From Rhodopseudomonas palustris HaA2 (GTDB lineage Bacteria > Pseudomonadota > Alphaproteobacteria > Rhizobiales > Xanthobacteraceae), in contig NC_007778.1 in assembly GCF_000013365.1 (NCBI RefSeq), forward strand, positions 4,092,001-4,156,000: a stretch of DNA of 64,000 nt, read 5' to 3'. The notes under the pieces were generated by a model. It did not search any database and was not told where the DNA came from. It saw only the letters and a program-made list of their open reading frames with translations. This document shows, piece by piece, positions 25,754 through 36,300 of this stretch (position 1 is its first letter; every line of letters begins with the position of its first letter). A program made the position numbers and the translations under genes.

Positions 25754-28555
25754 TCAGCCGCTGTTCCGCAGCCCCGCCGAGATCCCGTTGATCGTCAGCT
25801 GAATGCCGCGCAGAATCTGCTCGTCGGGATCATGCGTGCGGTGCTCGCGGAGTAACTGCACCTGGACGTGGTTGAGCGGGTCGAGATACGGGAAGCGGTG
25901 GCGGATCGAGCGGTCGAGTAGCGGGTTGCCCTGCAGCAGCTTGTCGTGGCCCATGATCGCCAGCAGGCCGTCGACCGAAGCGTGCCATTCGGCGCGGATG
26001 CGGCCGAAGATCTCCCGCCGCAGCGTCTCGTCGGGAACCAGTTCGGCGTAGCGCGAGGCGATGCCGAGCGAGCTCTTCGAAAGCACCATGTCCATGTTCG
26101 ACAGCAGCGTGCGGAAGAACGGCCATTCCTGATACATCGATCGCAGGAACGGGACGCCCTTGTCGGGATGCGCGGCGATCCAGGCCTCGACCGCGCTGCC
26201 GAAGCCGTACCAGCCGGGCAGCATCAGCCGGCATTGCGCCCATGAGAACACCCAGGGGATCGCGCGCAGATCCTCGATCGCGCGGGTCTTCTTGCGCGAC
26301 GCCGGCCGGCTGCCGATGTTCAGCGTCGAGATCTCCGTGATCACCGTCGAGGCCCAGAAGTAATCGACGAAGCCGTCGGTCTCGTAGACCAGGCCGCGAT
26401 AGGCCTTGAAGGCCATCGCCGAGAGCTGCTCCATCGCGTCGAGATAGTCGCGCTGCGGCGCGACGCGCTTGGGCTGCAGCAGGCTCGCCTCCAGCGTCGC
26501 CGCGGTGAGGATCTCCAGATTGTTGCGGCCGACCTCGCGGTTGGAATATTTGCTGGTGATGATCTCGCCCTGCTCGGTGATGCGGATCTGGCCGTTCACC
26601 GCGCCGCCGGGCTGCGCCACGATGGCGTCGTAGCTCGGCCCGCCGCCGCGGCCGACCGAGCCGCCGCGGCCGTGGAACAGCCGCAGCCGGATGCCGTGAT
26701 GTTCGAAGATCTCGATCAACCCGATCTCGGCCTTGTACAGTTCCCAGCCGGAGGTGACGAAGCCGCCGTCCTTGTTGCTGTCTGAATAGCCGAGCATCAC
26801 TTCCTGCACGCCGCCGCGGCTGTCGACCAGCCGGCGATATTCCGGGATGCCGAGCAGCCGGTCCATGATCGCCGAGGAGGCCTGCAGATCCTCGATGGTC
26901 TCGAACAGCGGCACGATGTTGATCGCGCTGCGCCCCGACGGATCGATCAGTCCGACCTCCTTGAGCAGCACCGCGACTTCGAGCAGGTCGGAGACGCCCT
27001 TGGTCATCGAGATGATGCATTGCGGGATCGCCGCCGCGCCGTAAGTGGCGTGCGCCTGCGCCGCCTCGTGCAGCACCGCGAGTTCGCCGACGGTCTCGTC
27101 GCTGTATTTGACGAAGATCGAGGTCAGCGGCCGGGCGCTGCGCAGCTCGGCAGTGAGTAGCGCGATCCGTGCGTCTTCGCCGATCTCCAGATAGGCGCTG
27201 GCCGGATGCGCCGCGTTCATCAGTTCGGCGATGGTGCGCTCGTGCACCGCGGAATTCTGCCGCATGTCGAGGCTGGCGAGGTGGAAGCCGAAGCAATCGG
27301 CGGCGCGGCGCAGCTGCCGCAGCCGGCCCCGCGCGATCACGCCGGCATTGTGGGCGACCAGCGAACGATGGATCGCGTCGAGATCGGCCTTGAAGTCGTG
27401 CACGCTCGCGTAAGCCTCGGCTTCGCCGACCGGGGCGCGGATGCTGTCGATCCTCAGCTTCGCCGCGGTCGCGGCCAGCCGCGCATAAATTCCCGACACC
27501 GCCAGCCGATACGGCTCGTGGCGGCGATGCGGCGAATGATCCGGTGAGCGCTCGGCCAGCGCGCGGACCTCGTCGCTGATCGCCACCAGATGCGACGCCA
27601 GCGACAATTCCGAGCCGAGCTCGTGCAGTTCGTCGAGATAGAACCGCAGCACGCGGGCGCTCTGCAATTGCAACGTGCCGTGCAGCACCTCGGCGGTGAC
27701 GAACGGATTGCCATCGCGGTCGCCGCCGATCCAGCTTCCCATCCGCAGGAAGCTCGCGAGTTCCGCATCGGCCTCGGCGCCCTCGCCGCCGCCGAGCTGA
27801 TCCTCCAGCGCGCAATGCAGCCGCGGCACCTCGCGCAGGAAGGTGTAGTCGTAGAACGACAGGCCGTTGGTGACTTCGTCGAGCACCGTCAGCTTGGTCC
27901 GGCGCAACAGATTGGTCTTCCACAACGTCACCACCGCGCGGCGGAGCTGCTCCTCGTTCTGCTCCCATTCCTCGGGCGTGAGCTGGACGCGCTCGCGCTC
28001 GTCGAGCAAGGCCGCGATCTGCATCTCGCGGTCCATCGTGCTCTTGCGCCGCACCTCGGTCGGATGCGCGGTCAGCACCGGGCTCACCAGAGCGGTCTTG
28101 AAGAAATCGCGCAGCTCGGCTGCGCCGATCCCGTCCGCGCGCGCATGCGCGAGCGTCTTGGCCAGCATGCCGGCACGCGGCGCCGAGCCCGCGGTCGAGC
28201 CGACCCGCATCTGGCGGATGTTGTTCTGGTCTTCGGCGATGTTGGCGAGGTGCGAGAAATAGCTGAAGGCACGAACGATCTTCACGGTGTCGGAGGCCGA
28301 CATGCCGTCCAAGATGGCTTCGAGCTCGCGCCGCGCGGTGGTGTCGTCGTCGCGGTGAAACCGGATCGAGGTCTGGCGGATGCCCTCGACCAGATCGAAC
28401 ACCGCGGCGCCTTCCTGGTCGCGCACGGTGTCGCCGAGAATCCGGCCGAGCAGCCGGATGTCGTTGCGCAGCCGCGTCTCGGCCTCCAGCGCGGCACTGT
28501 CGTCGGCGCGGTTCGGCAGCGCCTCGGGCTCGGTCGGCAGGATCATGGACGACAT
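25754..28555 (-). CDS. ppc: Phosphoenolpyruvate carboxylase
   Basis: A 933-residue enzyme with all family hallmarks: [12 protein letters not shown] with the catalytic His at ~164, [24 protein letters not shown], and a C-terminal [13 protein letters not shown] close to the consensus. It carboxylates PEP with bicarbonate to oxaloacetate, refilling the TCA cycle in the cytoplasm. Start is ATG at 28555, preceded by GGAG 7 nt upstream; the open frame extends further but has no ribosome site. It stands alone between two membrane-protein genes and has no evident link to the aromatic genes, except that acetyl-CoA yielding pathways require anaplerosis. Confidence 0.95.
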   Translation of the reverse strand: MSSMILPTEPEALPNRADDSAALEAETRLRNDIRLLGRILGDTVRDQEGAAVFDLVEGIRQTSIRFHRDDDTTARRELEAILDGMSASDTVKIVRAFSYFSHLANIAEDQNNIRQMRVGSTAGSAPRAGMLAKTLAHARADGIGAAELRDFFKTALVSPVLTAHPTEVRRKSTMDREMQIAALLDERERVQLTPEEWEQNEEQLRRAVVTLWKTNLLRRTKLTVLDEVTNGLSFYDYTFLREVPRLHCALEDQLGGGEGAEADAELASFLRMGSWIGGDRDGNPFVTAEVLHGTLQLQSARVLRFYLDELHELGSELSLASHLVAISDEVRALAERSPDHSPHRRHEPYRLAVSGIYARLAATAAKLRIDSIRAPVGEAEAYASVHDFKADLDAIHRSLVAHNAGVIARGRLRQLRRAADCFGFHLASLDMRQNSAVHERTIAELMNAAHPASAYLEIGEDARIALLTAELRSARPLTSIFVKYSDETVGELAVLHEAAQAHATYGAAAIPQCIISMTKGVSDLLEVAVLLKEVGLIDPSGRSAINIVPLFETIEDLQASSAIMDRLLGIPEYRRLVDSRGGVQEVMLGYSDSNKDGGFVTSGWELYKAEIGLIEIFEHHGIRLRLFHGRGGSVGRGGGPSYDAIVAQPGGAVNGQIRITEQGEIITSKYSNREVGRNNLEILTAATLEASLLQPKRVAPQRDYLDAMEQLSAMAFKAYRGLVYETDGFVDYFWASTVITEISTLNIGSRPASRKKTRAIEDLRAIPWVFSWAQCRLMLPGWYGFGSAVEAWIAAHPDKGVPFLRSMYQEWPFFRTLLSNMDMVLSKSSLGIASRYAELVPDETLRREIFGRIRAEWHASVDGLLAIMGHDKLLQGNPLLDRSIRHRFPYLDPLNHVQVQLLREHRTHDPDEQILRGIQLTINGISAGLRNSG

Positions 28556-28660
28556 CGCATTGCTCCAGGCTGGCGATGCGTATCCTGATGTATTTTGTGC
28601 GCCGCACGCAAGGTCAAGAAACGGGCGACGCCGGCGCGGCGCCGCCATCGCGCGATCGGA

Positions 28661-29518
28661 TCAACGCCCGGCGAAGATATTCCGGACATTGCCCGGCGGT
28701 TCGCCGTCTGCCGGCGGCTCTTGGGCATCGGGCTTTGCAACGCGGTCGGATTGCTCCGGCTCGACATCGCTGGTCGGTTCGGTGGCGACCGCGGCCGGCG
28801 GTGCCACCCCGGTCGGCGGCGGCGCAGGTTCATAGAACGGCGGCTGCGGCGCCGCCGGCGTGGCGACCGGCGGCTCAAACAGCGGCGTCTGCGACACCGG
28901 AGCGGCGGCCGCCGGCGGCGCGGTCACCGGTGCGTTCGCGGTGGTCGGGGCTTCGTAGAGCGGATGCGACGGGCCGACCGGTTCGCGCGACCGCGCCCAG
29001 AAGAACGGCACCGCGATCGCAACCACCACGGCGACGACCAGCAGGATCAGCAGCGCGGATTGCTGCAGCAGCGCCACCGCCGGCACACTGACGCCGAGGA
29101 TGGCGCCGACCGCGCAGACTTTCCAGGAGCGGATGTGCAGACCGGCGGTGAACGTGCCCAGCGCCAGCAGCGTCAGCACGCTCAGCGGCGACGCGAGGCC
29201 GGTGACCTGCCGGAGCACCTGCAGCGACATCAATTCCATCGCGACCAGCACCGCGGCCCAGTGCAGCGCCTGCGACACGATGAGGTGCAGATGCTCGTCG
29301 CGGCCCTCGACGTGGGGCCAGCGGGTGATCACGCACACCAGTCCGACGAACGGCGTCAGCAGCAGCCAGTACAACTCGGTCTGGGTGAAACTGGTATAGG
29401 CCACGCCGCCGAGCGACAGCAGCAGCATCAGAATGTAGGGCCAGTCCCGCAGCAGGAAGCCGCCGAATCCGGAATGCCATTTGCGGGACTGAACCGTGTC
29501 GTCATCCAGCATGGTCAT
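28661..29518 (-). CDS. Membrane protein with proline-rich C-terminal tail, unknown function
   Basis: A 285-residue protein. Residues ~15-175 contain about six hydrophobic segments (DWPYILMLLLSLGGVAYTS, ELYWLLLTPFVGLVCVITRW and others). Residues ~190-285 are a Pro/Ala/Glu-rich disordered tail (e.g. PPFYEPAPPPTGVAPP). GGAG lies 7 nt before ATG at 29518. It is upstream of ppc on the same strand, 105 bp away, and divergent from the yeiH-like gene. I do not recognise a function. Confidence 0.72.
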   Translation of the reverse strand: MTMLDDDTVQSRKWHSGFGGFLLRDWPYILMLLLSLGGVAYTSFTQTELYWLLLTPFVGLVCVITRWPHVEGRDEHLHLIVSQALHWAAVLVAMELMSLQVLRQVTGLASPLSVLTLLALGTFTAGLHIRSWKVCAVGAILGVSVPAVALLQQSALLILLVVAVVVAIAVPFFWARSREPVGPSHPLYEAPTTANAPVTAPPAAAAPVSQTPLFEPPVATPAAPQPPFYEPAPPPTGVAPPAAVATEPTSDVEPEQSDRVAKPDAQEPPADGEPPGNVRNIFAGR

Positions 29519-29682
29519 GATCGTGCTCCGCTTGGATTGCGCAGGCGCGCACCGCGACAACGCGGGCGATACGCCATGCGCCTTGGCAACGAACCCCGGC
29601 CGCCCGGGTTCCCCGCGATCCTGCGCCACGCGCCGACCGGAACCAAGGCGATTATTTAATCAGTAAAATCGATTGATATAAC

Positions 29683-29692
29683 GATTATAATC
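29683..29692. promoter_or_regulatory. Candidate regulator site upstream of the YeiH-type gene
   Basis: The palindrome GATTATAATC lies in a strikingly AT-rich stretch (29651-29710), 55 bp before the transporter start, with a near-repeat GATTGATAT just upstream. LysR-type regulators bind such sites; assignment to the adjacent LysR gene is inference. TATAAT at 29686-29691 could also serve as a -10 element. Confidence 0.4.
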
Positions 29693-29746
29693 TGTTTGAT
29701 TGATTGATCATCGCGCGATCGAATGGGCCGGAAAAGGAGCCTGCCC

Positions 29747-30793
29747 ATGACCTCGAACGCCAGAACCCATCAACCGCACCCCCGCATCGACCGGCACCTG
29801 GCCGCGATCCTGCCGGGCGTGGTGCTGACGGCCACGATCGCCGCCGCAGCTCTCGGGTTGCAGCGGATCCCCGCGCTCGCGGGCGTCAGTCCGATGCTGC
29901 TGGCGATCCTGATCGGAATCGTCGCCCACAACGTCGTCGGGACGCCGGGATGGGCGCTGCCCGGGGTCAAATTCAGCGTTCGACGGGTGCTGCGCTTCGC
30001 CATCATCCTGCTCGGACTGCAGCTCACCGTCGCGCAACTGCTCGAGGTCGGCGGCGAAGGGCTGGCGATCATCGCCGCGACGCTGCTGGCGACCTTCAGC
30101 TTCACCGTGTGGCTCGGCCGCATGCTCGGTGTCGATCGCAAACTCGGCGAGCTGATCGCCGCCGGCACCTCGATCTGCGGCGCCTCCGCCATCATCGCCA
30201 CCAACACCGTGACCCGCGCCGACGACGAGGATGTCGCTTACGGCGTCGCCTGCGTCACGGTATTCGGGTCGCTGGCGATGGTCGGTACGCCACTGCTCCA
30301 GAACGCGTTCGGTCTCGACGCCCACGGCTTCGGGCTGTGGACCGGCGCCTCGATCCACGAGATCGCCCAGGTCGTCGCCGCGAGCTTCCAGGGCGGGCAC
30401 GATGCCGGCGAGTTCGGCACCATCGCCAAGCTGTCGCGGGTGATGATGCTGGCGCCGCTGGTGATCGGTCTCGGCATGCTGGCGCGGGCCCGTGCGCGGC
30501 ACGAGCCTTCGGCCGCCGGCACCGCTGCGCCGCCGATGCCGTGGTTCGTGCTCGGCTTCGTGGCGATGGTCGGCGTCAACCAGCTGATCGCCATCCCGCA
30601 GGACGTCAAAGCCCCGATCGTCGCCGCCACCGCCTTCCTGCTGTCGATGGCGCTGGCGGCGATGGGGCTCGAGACGGATCTGCGCAAGCTCGCCGCGCGC
30701 GGCCTGCGTCCGGCCTTGCTCGGCCTGTGCGCGGCCTTGTTCATCTCGGGCTTCTCGCTGAGCCTGATCAAACTCACAGGATGGCATGGATGA
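29747..30793 (+). CDS. YeiH/UPF0324 family transporter (putative sulfate/sulfonate exporter)
   Basis: A 348-residue integral membrane protein with about ten hydrophobic segments. Family motifs: [59 protein letters not shown] and [19 protein letters not shown] lies 7 nt before ATG at 29747. Members are annotated as putative sulfate exporters; E. coli yeiH is next to the LysR gene yeiE, which has been linked to sulfite. The downstream gene here is also a LysR regulator, overlapped as ATGA at 30790-30793, so the pairing is conserved in a tandem rather than divergent form. Confidence 0.87.
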   Translation: MTSNARTHQPHPRIDRHLAAILPGVVLTATIAAAALGLQRIPALAGVSPMLLAILIGIVAHNVVGTPGWALPGVKFSVRRVLRFAIILLGLQLTVAQLLEVGGEGLAIIAATLLATFSFTVWLGRMLGVDRKLGELIAAGTSICGASAIIATNTVTRADDEDVAYGVACVTVFGSLAMVGTPLLQNAFGLDAHGFGLWTGASIHEIAQVVAASFQGGHDAGEFGTIAKLSRVMMLAPLVIGLGMLARARARHEPSAAGTAAPPMPWFVLGFVAMVGVNQLIAIPQDVKAPIVAATAFLLSMALAAMGLETDLRKLAARGLRPALLGLCAALFISGFSLSLIKLTGWHG

Positions 30794-31671
30794 CCCTGGA
30801 ACAGCTCCGCATCTTCATCGCGGTCGCCGAACAGCAACACATGACCCGCGCCGCGAGCGGACTGAACCTCACCCAATCGGCCACCAGCGCGGCGATCGCC
30901 GCGCTGGAATCGCGCTACGACGTCCGACTGTTCGATCGTGTCGGCCGCGGCATCGTGCTGACTCAGGCCGGCCGCGACTTCCTTGAAGAAGCCCGCGCTG
31001 TGGTCGCTCGCGCCAGGGCGGCTGCGCAGGCGCTGGACGACATCGCCGGCCTGAAGCGAGGCGCGCTCAGCATCGCAGCCAGTCAGACGGTCGGCAACTA
31101 CTGGCTGCCGCCGCGGCTGCTCGCGTTCCAGCGCAACTATCCGGGGATCGCGCTGCAGGTGACGATTGCCAATACCGAGCAGGTCGCGCGCGCGGTGCGC
31201 GACGGGCACGCCGATCTCGGTTTGGTCGAAGGCGAGATCGACGATCCGCTGCTCACCAACGACCGCATCGACGGCGACAGTCTCGCGATCGTGGTCGGCA
31301 AACGGCATCCGTGGATCGGCACGACGCAAATTGCGGAAAACAAATTGACAACTACCGGTTGGATCCTGCGCGAGCGCGGATCCGGCACGCGGTCGATGTT
31401 CGAGGCGGCGTTGCGCGATATCGGCGTCGATCCGTCCAGCCTCGACGTCAAACTCGAGCTTCCGTCCAACGAGGCGATCCGGGCCGCGGTCGAAAGCTCG
31501 GACTACGCGACCGCGATCTCCGATCTGGTGGTTGCGCCGTCACTCGCGGCGGGGACCCTGCACCGTGTTCGTTTCGAATTGCCGCGTCGTTCGTTCTGTG
31601 TGCTTCGTCACAGAGAACACAGCGGCGGACAGGCCGAAAAGGCCATGCTCGCGGCATTGTACGCTGAGTGA
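30790..31671 (+). CDS. LysR-type regulator paired with the YeiH-like transporter (YeiE-like)
   Basis: A 293-residue LTTR. The N-terminal winged helix-turn-helix reads [39 protein letters not shown], followed by the linker helix and a periplasmic-binding-protein-like effector domain from ~90 ([49 protein letters not shown]). The effector part resembles the CysB/CbbR/YeiE group. ATG at 30790 overlaps the transporter stop, so the two are co-translated; an in-frame ATG at 30781 is less likely. It probably activates its own operon from the AT-rich region at 29651-29710. Confidence 0.85.
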   Translation: MTLEQLRIFIAVAEQQHMTRAASGLNLTQSATSAAIAALESRYDVRLFDRVGRGIVLTQAGRDFLEEARAVVARARAAAQALDDIAGLKRGALSIAASQTVGNYWLPPRLLAFQRNYPGIALQVTIANTEQVARAVRDGHADLGLVEGEIDDPLLTNDRIDGDSLAIVVGKRHPWIGTTQIAENKLTTTGWILRERGSGTRSMFEAALRDIGVDPSSLDVKLELPSNEAIRAAVESSDYATAISDLVVAPSLAAGTLHRVRFELPRRSFCVLRHREHSGGQAEKAMLAALYAE

Positions 31672-31836
31672 ACTAACACCGGAAAACGTTCTGCGTGCGA
31701 GTGATGAATTCCATATTTGTTGATTTGAAACTCGTCACAATCACCTCTACACAGGCATATCTTCGCGTACCAGCTCCGGAATATTGCGACGCGGCCACGT
31801 ATCGGCTTAGAATCGCGGCCGTTGAAGGAGCCGATA

Positions 31837-34617
31837 TTGCCCCGACGATTGAACTTATCCACCCGGCTCACCCTCGCCATCGTGCCTCTCGTGGCGCTGA
31901 CCGCGGCGACCGTCGGTTATCTGGGGTACCGAAACCTCGCGGCCATTGCGATCGAACGCACGCTGGCCGGGCTGGATGCTACTGCGCGGTCGCGAGCTGT
32001 GGAACTCGCGAGCCAGATTCGGAACGTCAGCGCCGACGTCGCGAGCTTTCGCACGATGATCGGCCTGGGCGAATTGATCGCGCTCAGCCACGACGCGACG
32101 CTCCGGACCGCCGGCGGCCGGACGCTGGCGGAGTGGCGCGCGCGGATCGAGCAGCGATTCGCCGACGAACTCGGAGCGAAAGCCTATCTGATCCGATACC
32201 GCCTGATCGGAGCGAGCAACGACGGCCGCGAGATCATCCGGGTCGAGCGACGGAACGATACGGTCCGGATTGTTCCGGACGACGAGTTGCGCGGGCAGAG
32301 CGAATACGCCTTCTTCGAACAGGCCATCCGAGCGGCCGGAAGCGAGGTGGTGGTCTCGCCGGTGGAACTCGCCCGGACCGACGGCGCGATCCTGCAACCT
32401 CCGATGCCGCTGATCCGCGTGTCGGCCGCGCTGTTTGCGACCGACGGTACGATGTTCGGGCTGATCATCGCCGATGTCGGTCTGCGCCCCGCCTTCGCGA
32501 CGGCCACCGCAAAAACGCGAAAAGGCCGCACCGTCTTCATCATCAACGACCGCGGCGACTACCTGCTGCATCCCGACAAGTCTCGCGAGTTCGGTTTCGA
32601 ATTCGATCGGCCCGCCCGCATCCAGGACGACTTTCCAAGCCTCGCCACCGCGATCACCAGCGGCAAGGATCAGACGGCGATCGTCGAGGACCGCAACGGC
32701 GTGCCGATCGGGGTTGCGATCGACCGTGTCGAAGGGGCGCCCCTGGCCATCGTCGAGACCGTGCCGCAGCAATTCATTCTCGACGACATCATGACCGCGT
32801 GGCTGGATTCGACCTTGACCGGCGGCTCGGTCGCCGTGCTGACCGCCGTTCTGCTGGGTTTCGTCATGGCCCGGACCCTGATCAAGCCGCTGTCGCAGAT
32901 GACGAAGGCGGTGGCGGGATTTGCCGAGGACGCGCCGCCGAAGATGCCGGTCGCGGCCAGTGGCGAAATCGGCGTGCTGGCGCGGGCGTTCGACACCATG
33001 GTGCAGGACGTGCAGGCGAAGACCGCCGCGATCCGGCACGAGAAGGAGCTGTTCGAGAGCATCATGACCACGATGGCCGAGTGTGTCGTGCTGATCGACC
33101 GCAACGGCGAGGCCATCTATCAGAACCGCGCCAACCGGGAACTGCTCAGCGCACTCGATATCAGGGTCGACCAGTGGCAGGAGCTCTACGACATCTACAC
33201 GCCGGACGGCTCGACCCGGCTGTCCGCCGACCATTGGCCCTCCGCCCGCGTCCTGCGCGGCGAGACCGTCGATAATTACGAGATCGTCTGCCGAAGGCGC
33301 GATTCCGGCAAGACGGTTCATCTGATGGGGAGCGCGCGGCCGTTGTGGGAAGCCGCGGGCACGCAAACCGGAGCGGTCGTGGTGTTCCGCGACGTCACCG
33401 AGATGCGGGCGACCGAGCACCGGCTGCATCAGTCACAGAAGCTGGAAGCGATCGGCCAGCTCACCGGCGGCGTCGCGCACGACTTCAACAACATGCTGAC
33501 GGTGATCAACGGCACCGCCGAGATCCTGCTCGACGAACTTGCCGACCGGCCGGACCTCTGCAGCATCGCCAGGATGATCGAGCAGGCCGCCGGGCGCGGC
33601 GCCGACCTGACGCGGCAACTGCTCGCCTTCGCCCGCAGGCAGCCGCTGCAACCGCGCAATATCGACGTCAACGCCATCGTGCTGAACACCCAGCAATTGC
33701 TGAAAGCGACGATCGGCGAACACATCGACGTCGAAGTCAGGCTGGCGCAGGACGTCGATGCGGCGCGGGTCGATCCGTCGCAACTCTCGTCGGCGCTGCT
33801 CAACCTCGCGGTGAATGCGCGCGACGCGATGCCGAACGGCGGCAAGCTGATGCTCGAAACCGCCGACGTGGTGCTCGACGCCGCCTACGGGCAGCACAAT
33901 CCCGACGTCCAGCCCGGCCGCTACGTGATGATCGCGGTCAGCGACACCGGCACAGGAATTCCAGCCGAGTTGTGCGACAAGGTGTTCGAGCCGTTCTTCA
34001 CGACCAAGAGCGCCGGCCAGGGCACCGGCCTCGGCCTCAGCATGGTCTATGGCTTCGTCAAGCAATCGGGCGGGCACATCAACATCTACAGCGAGGAGGG
34101 CCACGGCACCACGCTCAAGCTGTATCTGCCGCAGGCCGATTCCGACCCGGCCGTCGACAGCGCACCGGACGCCGGCCCGGCGACCGAGGGCGGCAGCGAA
34201 ACCATCCTGCTGGTCGAGGACGACGAGTTGGTGCGCAAATTCGCGATCGCCCAGCTCGCGGGTCTCGGTTATCGCACCATCGCGATGTGCGACGGCCAGG
34301 CGGCGCTGCGTGAGGCGGAGCGCGGCACCGCGTTCGATCTGCTGTTCACCGACGTGATCATGCCGGGCGGCCTGAACGGCCCGCAACTCGCCGACGCGAT
34401 CGCCCGGGTCCGGCCGGTGCGGGTGCTGTACACCTCGGGCTACACCGAGAACGCGATCGTGCATCACGACCGGCTCGACAGCGGCGCGCTGCTGCTGACC
34501 AAGCCGTATCGCAGGTCGGATCTGGCCCGGATGGTCCGCGCCGCACTCGGCAAGGACGTGCACGTCCCGCCGACCGGGATCGCGGCGGCACCCTCGTCGC
34601 GCGCCAGCGCCCGTTAG
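31837..34617 (+). CDS. Membrane hybrid histidine kinase with Cache-like sensor, HAMP, PAS and receiver
   Basis: A 926-residue protein. A transmembrane segment at ~10-32 is followed by a large periplasmic sensor region (~35-315) that looks like a dCache/CHASE type (RKGRTVFIINDRGDYLLHPD), a second membrane segment (~325-345) and HAMP. A PAS region spans ~415-525, HisKA ~535-600 with phospho-accepting His in GGVAHDFNNML, and HATPase with NLAVNARDAM, DTGTGIP and GTGLGLSMVYGFVKQSGG. The receiver (~785-900) has EDDE and the Asp in LLFTDVIMPGG. I chose TTG at 31837, six nt after AAGGAG. No separate response regulator adjoins it. Confidence 0.88.
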   Translation: MPRRLNLSTRLTLAIVPLVALTAATVGYLGYRNLAAIAIERTLAGLDATARSRAVELASQIRNVSADVASFRTMIGLGELIALSHDATLRTAGGRTLAEWRARIEQRFADELGAKAYLIRYRLIGASNDGREIIRVERRNDTVRIVPDDELRGQSEYAFFEQAIRAAGSEVVVSPVELARTDGAILQPPMPLIRVSAALFATDGTMFGLIIADVGLRPAFATATAKTRKGRTVFIINDRGDYLLHPDKSREFGFEFDRPARIQDDFPSLATAITSGKDQTAIVEDRNGVPIGVAIDRVEGAPLAIVETVPQQFILDDIMTAWLDSTLTGGSVAVLTAVLLGFVMARTLIKPLSQMTKAVAGFAEDAPPKMPVAASGEIGVLARAFDTMVQDVQAKTAAIRHEKELFESIMTTMAECVVLIDRNGEAIYQNRANRELLSALDIRVDQWQELYDIYTPDGSTRLSADHWPSARVLRGETVDNYEIVCRRRDSGKTVHLMGSARPLWEAAGTQTGAVVVFRDVTEMRATEHRLHQSQKLEAIGQLTGGVAHDFNNMLTVINGTAEILLDELADRPDLCSIARMIEQAAGRGADLTRQLLAFARRQPLQPRNIDVNAIVLNTQQLLKATIGEHIDVEVRLAQDVDAARVDPSQLSSALLNLAVNARDAMPNGGKLMLETADVVLDAAYGQHNPDVQPGRYVMIAVSDTGTGIPAELCDKVFEPFFTTKSAGQGTGLGLSMVYGFVKQSGGHINIYSEEGHGTTLKLYLPQADSDPAVDSAPDAGPATEGGSETILLVEDDELVRKFAIAQLAGLGYRTIAMCDGQAALREAERGTAFDLLFTDVIMPGGLNGPQLADAIARVRPVRVLYTSGYTENAIVHHDRLDSGALLLTKPYRRSDLARMVRAALGKDVHVPPTGIAAAPSSRASAR

Positions 34618-36155
34618 ATCACCCGCCCGGCTTTGGCCCAATACGGATCGCGCAGACGGCGCTTGAAGATCTTGCCGGAATCCTCGCGCGGCAATTGCGC
34701 CATGATCTCGATATGCTTCGGAATCTTGTAGCCGGCGAGGACGTGTTTGAGCTGCTCGCGGAGATATCCCTCGTCGAGTGTCACGCCGGGCTGCGGCTCC
34801 AGCATCGCCATCAGCGCCTCGCCGAATTCGGCGTCCGGAATGCCGAACACCGCGCAATCATGCACGCCGGGCACGGCGTGGATCGCCGCTTCGATCTCGG
34901 CCGGGTAGATGTTGACGCCGCCGGAGATCACCATGTCGCGCTTGCGGTCGCAGATGAAGACGTAGCCATCGGAATCGAGATAGCCGACGTCGCCGGAGGT
35001 GATGAAGCCGTCGCGATCGATCTCGGCGCGCTTCTCCGGCTTGTTGTGATAGGTGAAATCCGGATTGCCGGCGATCCGCGAGAAGATCTCGCCGATCTCG
35101 CCCTGCGGCAGCTCCTTGCCGTCGTCGTCGATGAATTTCAGTTCCGCGCCGGGCGCGATCCTGCCGACGGTACCGGGCTTGCTGAGCGCATCCTCGGAGG
35201 TCGCGAAGGTCACGGCACCCGACTCCGTCGAGCCGTAGAACTCGCAGATCACCGGCCCCCACCACTCGATCATCGCGCGCTTGATATCGGCCGGACACGG
35301 CGCCGCGGCGTGGATGACGTGGCGCAGCGACGACACGTCGTACTTCGCGCGGACCTCGGGCGGCAGCTTCATCAGCCGGATGAACATCGTCGGCACCATG
35401 AACACGGTGTCGATCCGGTGCCGCTCGATCAGTTGCAGCAGCGCTTCCGGCTCGAACCGCGGCATCAGCACCAGCAGGCCGCCGAGCCGGCCGGCGCGGA
35501 TGCCGAACGCGTTCGGCGCGGAGTGATACAAGGGACCCGGGCACAGCACGCGGGCGCCGGGCTTCAGACCATAGATCAGCGCGCGCATCGCTTCGGCGCT
35601 CTTGGCCTGCTCCGGCGTCGGCGCGAAGCGCTTGACGCCCTTCGGATGGCCGGTGGTGCCGGAGGTGTAGATCATGTTCTGCGGCTGCGGCAGCACGGGA
35701 CCGTCATAGGGCTTCTGCTGCGCCAGCCAGCCGTCGAGATCGACCGCGCCTTGCGGCGCGGCGCGATGGCCGGGATCGATCTTGTAGTTGGCGAGAATTT
35801 CCGGCGGCGTCGGCACGCTCAGGACGGTCACGCCCGCCGGCACCACGCCGGCCGCCTGGTGCAGCAGATCGGCGTGGCCGATCAGCACCCGCGTGCCGGA
35901 ATCGCCCAGCACATACGCCACCTCTTCGGGCTTGAAGTGCCAGTTGACCGGCACCGCATAGGCACCGAGCATCATCACCGCATAGGCGGCTTCCAGAAAC
36001 GCCACGTCGTTGCGCATCAGCAAACAGACGCAGTCGCCGGGCGCGACACCGAGCCGCTGCAGCCCGCCGGCGATCAGCGCGACGCGCGTATCGACCTCGT
36101 CGAAGCTGCGATGGCGTTCGCCGGACAGGATGCCGTGGAGGAATTGGTTGGGCAT
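34614..36155 (-). CDS. Acyl-CoA synthetase (AMP-dependent, FadD3/FadK-like)
   Basis: A 513-residue ANL enzyme with P-loop MIYTSGTTGHPKGVK, adenine motif EFYGSTESGAV, the TSGDVGYLDSDGY aspartate, hinge DRKRDMVISGG and catalytic Lys near the end (PREDSGKIFKRRLRDPYW). It activates a carboxylic acid with ATP and CoA. It is the downstream gene of a minus-strand pair with an enoyl-CoA hydratase, separated by a family A repeat. The stop codon overlaps that of the convergent kinase gene. Start is ATG at 36155. Substrate unknown; context suggests a branched or cyclic acid. Confidence 0.86.
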   Translation of the reverse strand: MPNQFLHGILSGERHRSFDEVDTRVALIAGGLQRLGVAPGDCVCLLMRNDVAFLEAAYAVMMLGAYAVPVNWHFKPEEVAYVLGDSGTRVLIGHADLLHQAAGVVPAGVTVLSVPTPPEILANYKIDPGHRAAPQGAVDLDGWLAQQKPYDGPVLPQPQNMIYTSGTTGHPKGVKRFAPTPEQAKSAEAMRALIYGLKPGARVLCPGPLYHSAPNAFGIRAGRLGGLLVLMPRFEPEALLQLIERHRIDTVFMVPTMFIRLMKLPPEVRAKYDVSSLRHVIHAAAPCPADIKRAMIEWWGPVICEFYGSTESGAVTFATSEDALSKPGTVGRIAPGAELKFIDDDGKELPQGEIGEIFSRIAGNPDFTYHNKPEKRAEIDRDGFITSGDVGYLDSDGYVFICDRKRDMVISGGVNIYPAEIEAAIHAVPGVHDCAVFGIPDAEFGEALMAMLEPQPGVTLDEGYLREQLKHVLAGYKIPKHIEIMAQLPREDSGKIFKRRLRDPYWAKAGRVI

Positions 36156-36182
36156 GGTCTTCTTCTTGTTGTGAGCAGGAAC

Positions 36183-36288
36183 CGTCATCCTGAGGTGCGA
36201 GCGAAGCGAGCCTCGAAGGATGAGCCGCAGGTACAGGTATCGCATCCTTCGAGGCTCGCCCTTGCGGGCGAGCACCTCAGGATGACGG
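36183..36288. repeat. Palindromic intergenic repeat, family A, copy 4
   Basis: Nearly intact copy: CGTCATCCTGAGGTGCGAGC at the left and GAGCACCTCAGGATGACG at the right, between the hydratase and ligase genes of one strand. Confidence 0.92.
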
Positions 36289-36300
36289 CCGAAGGTGTAA

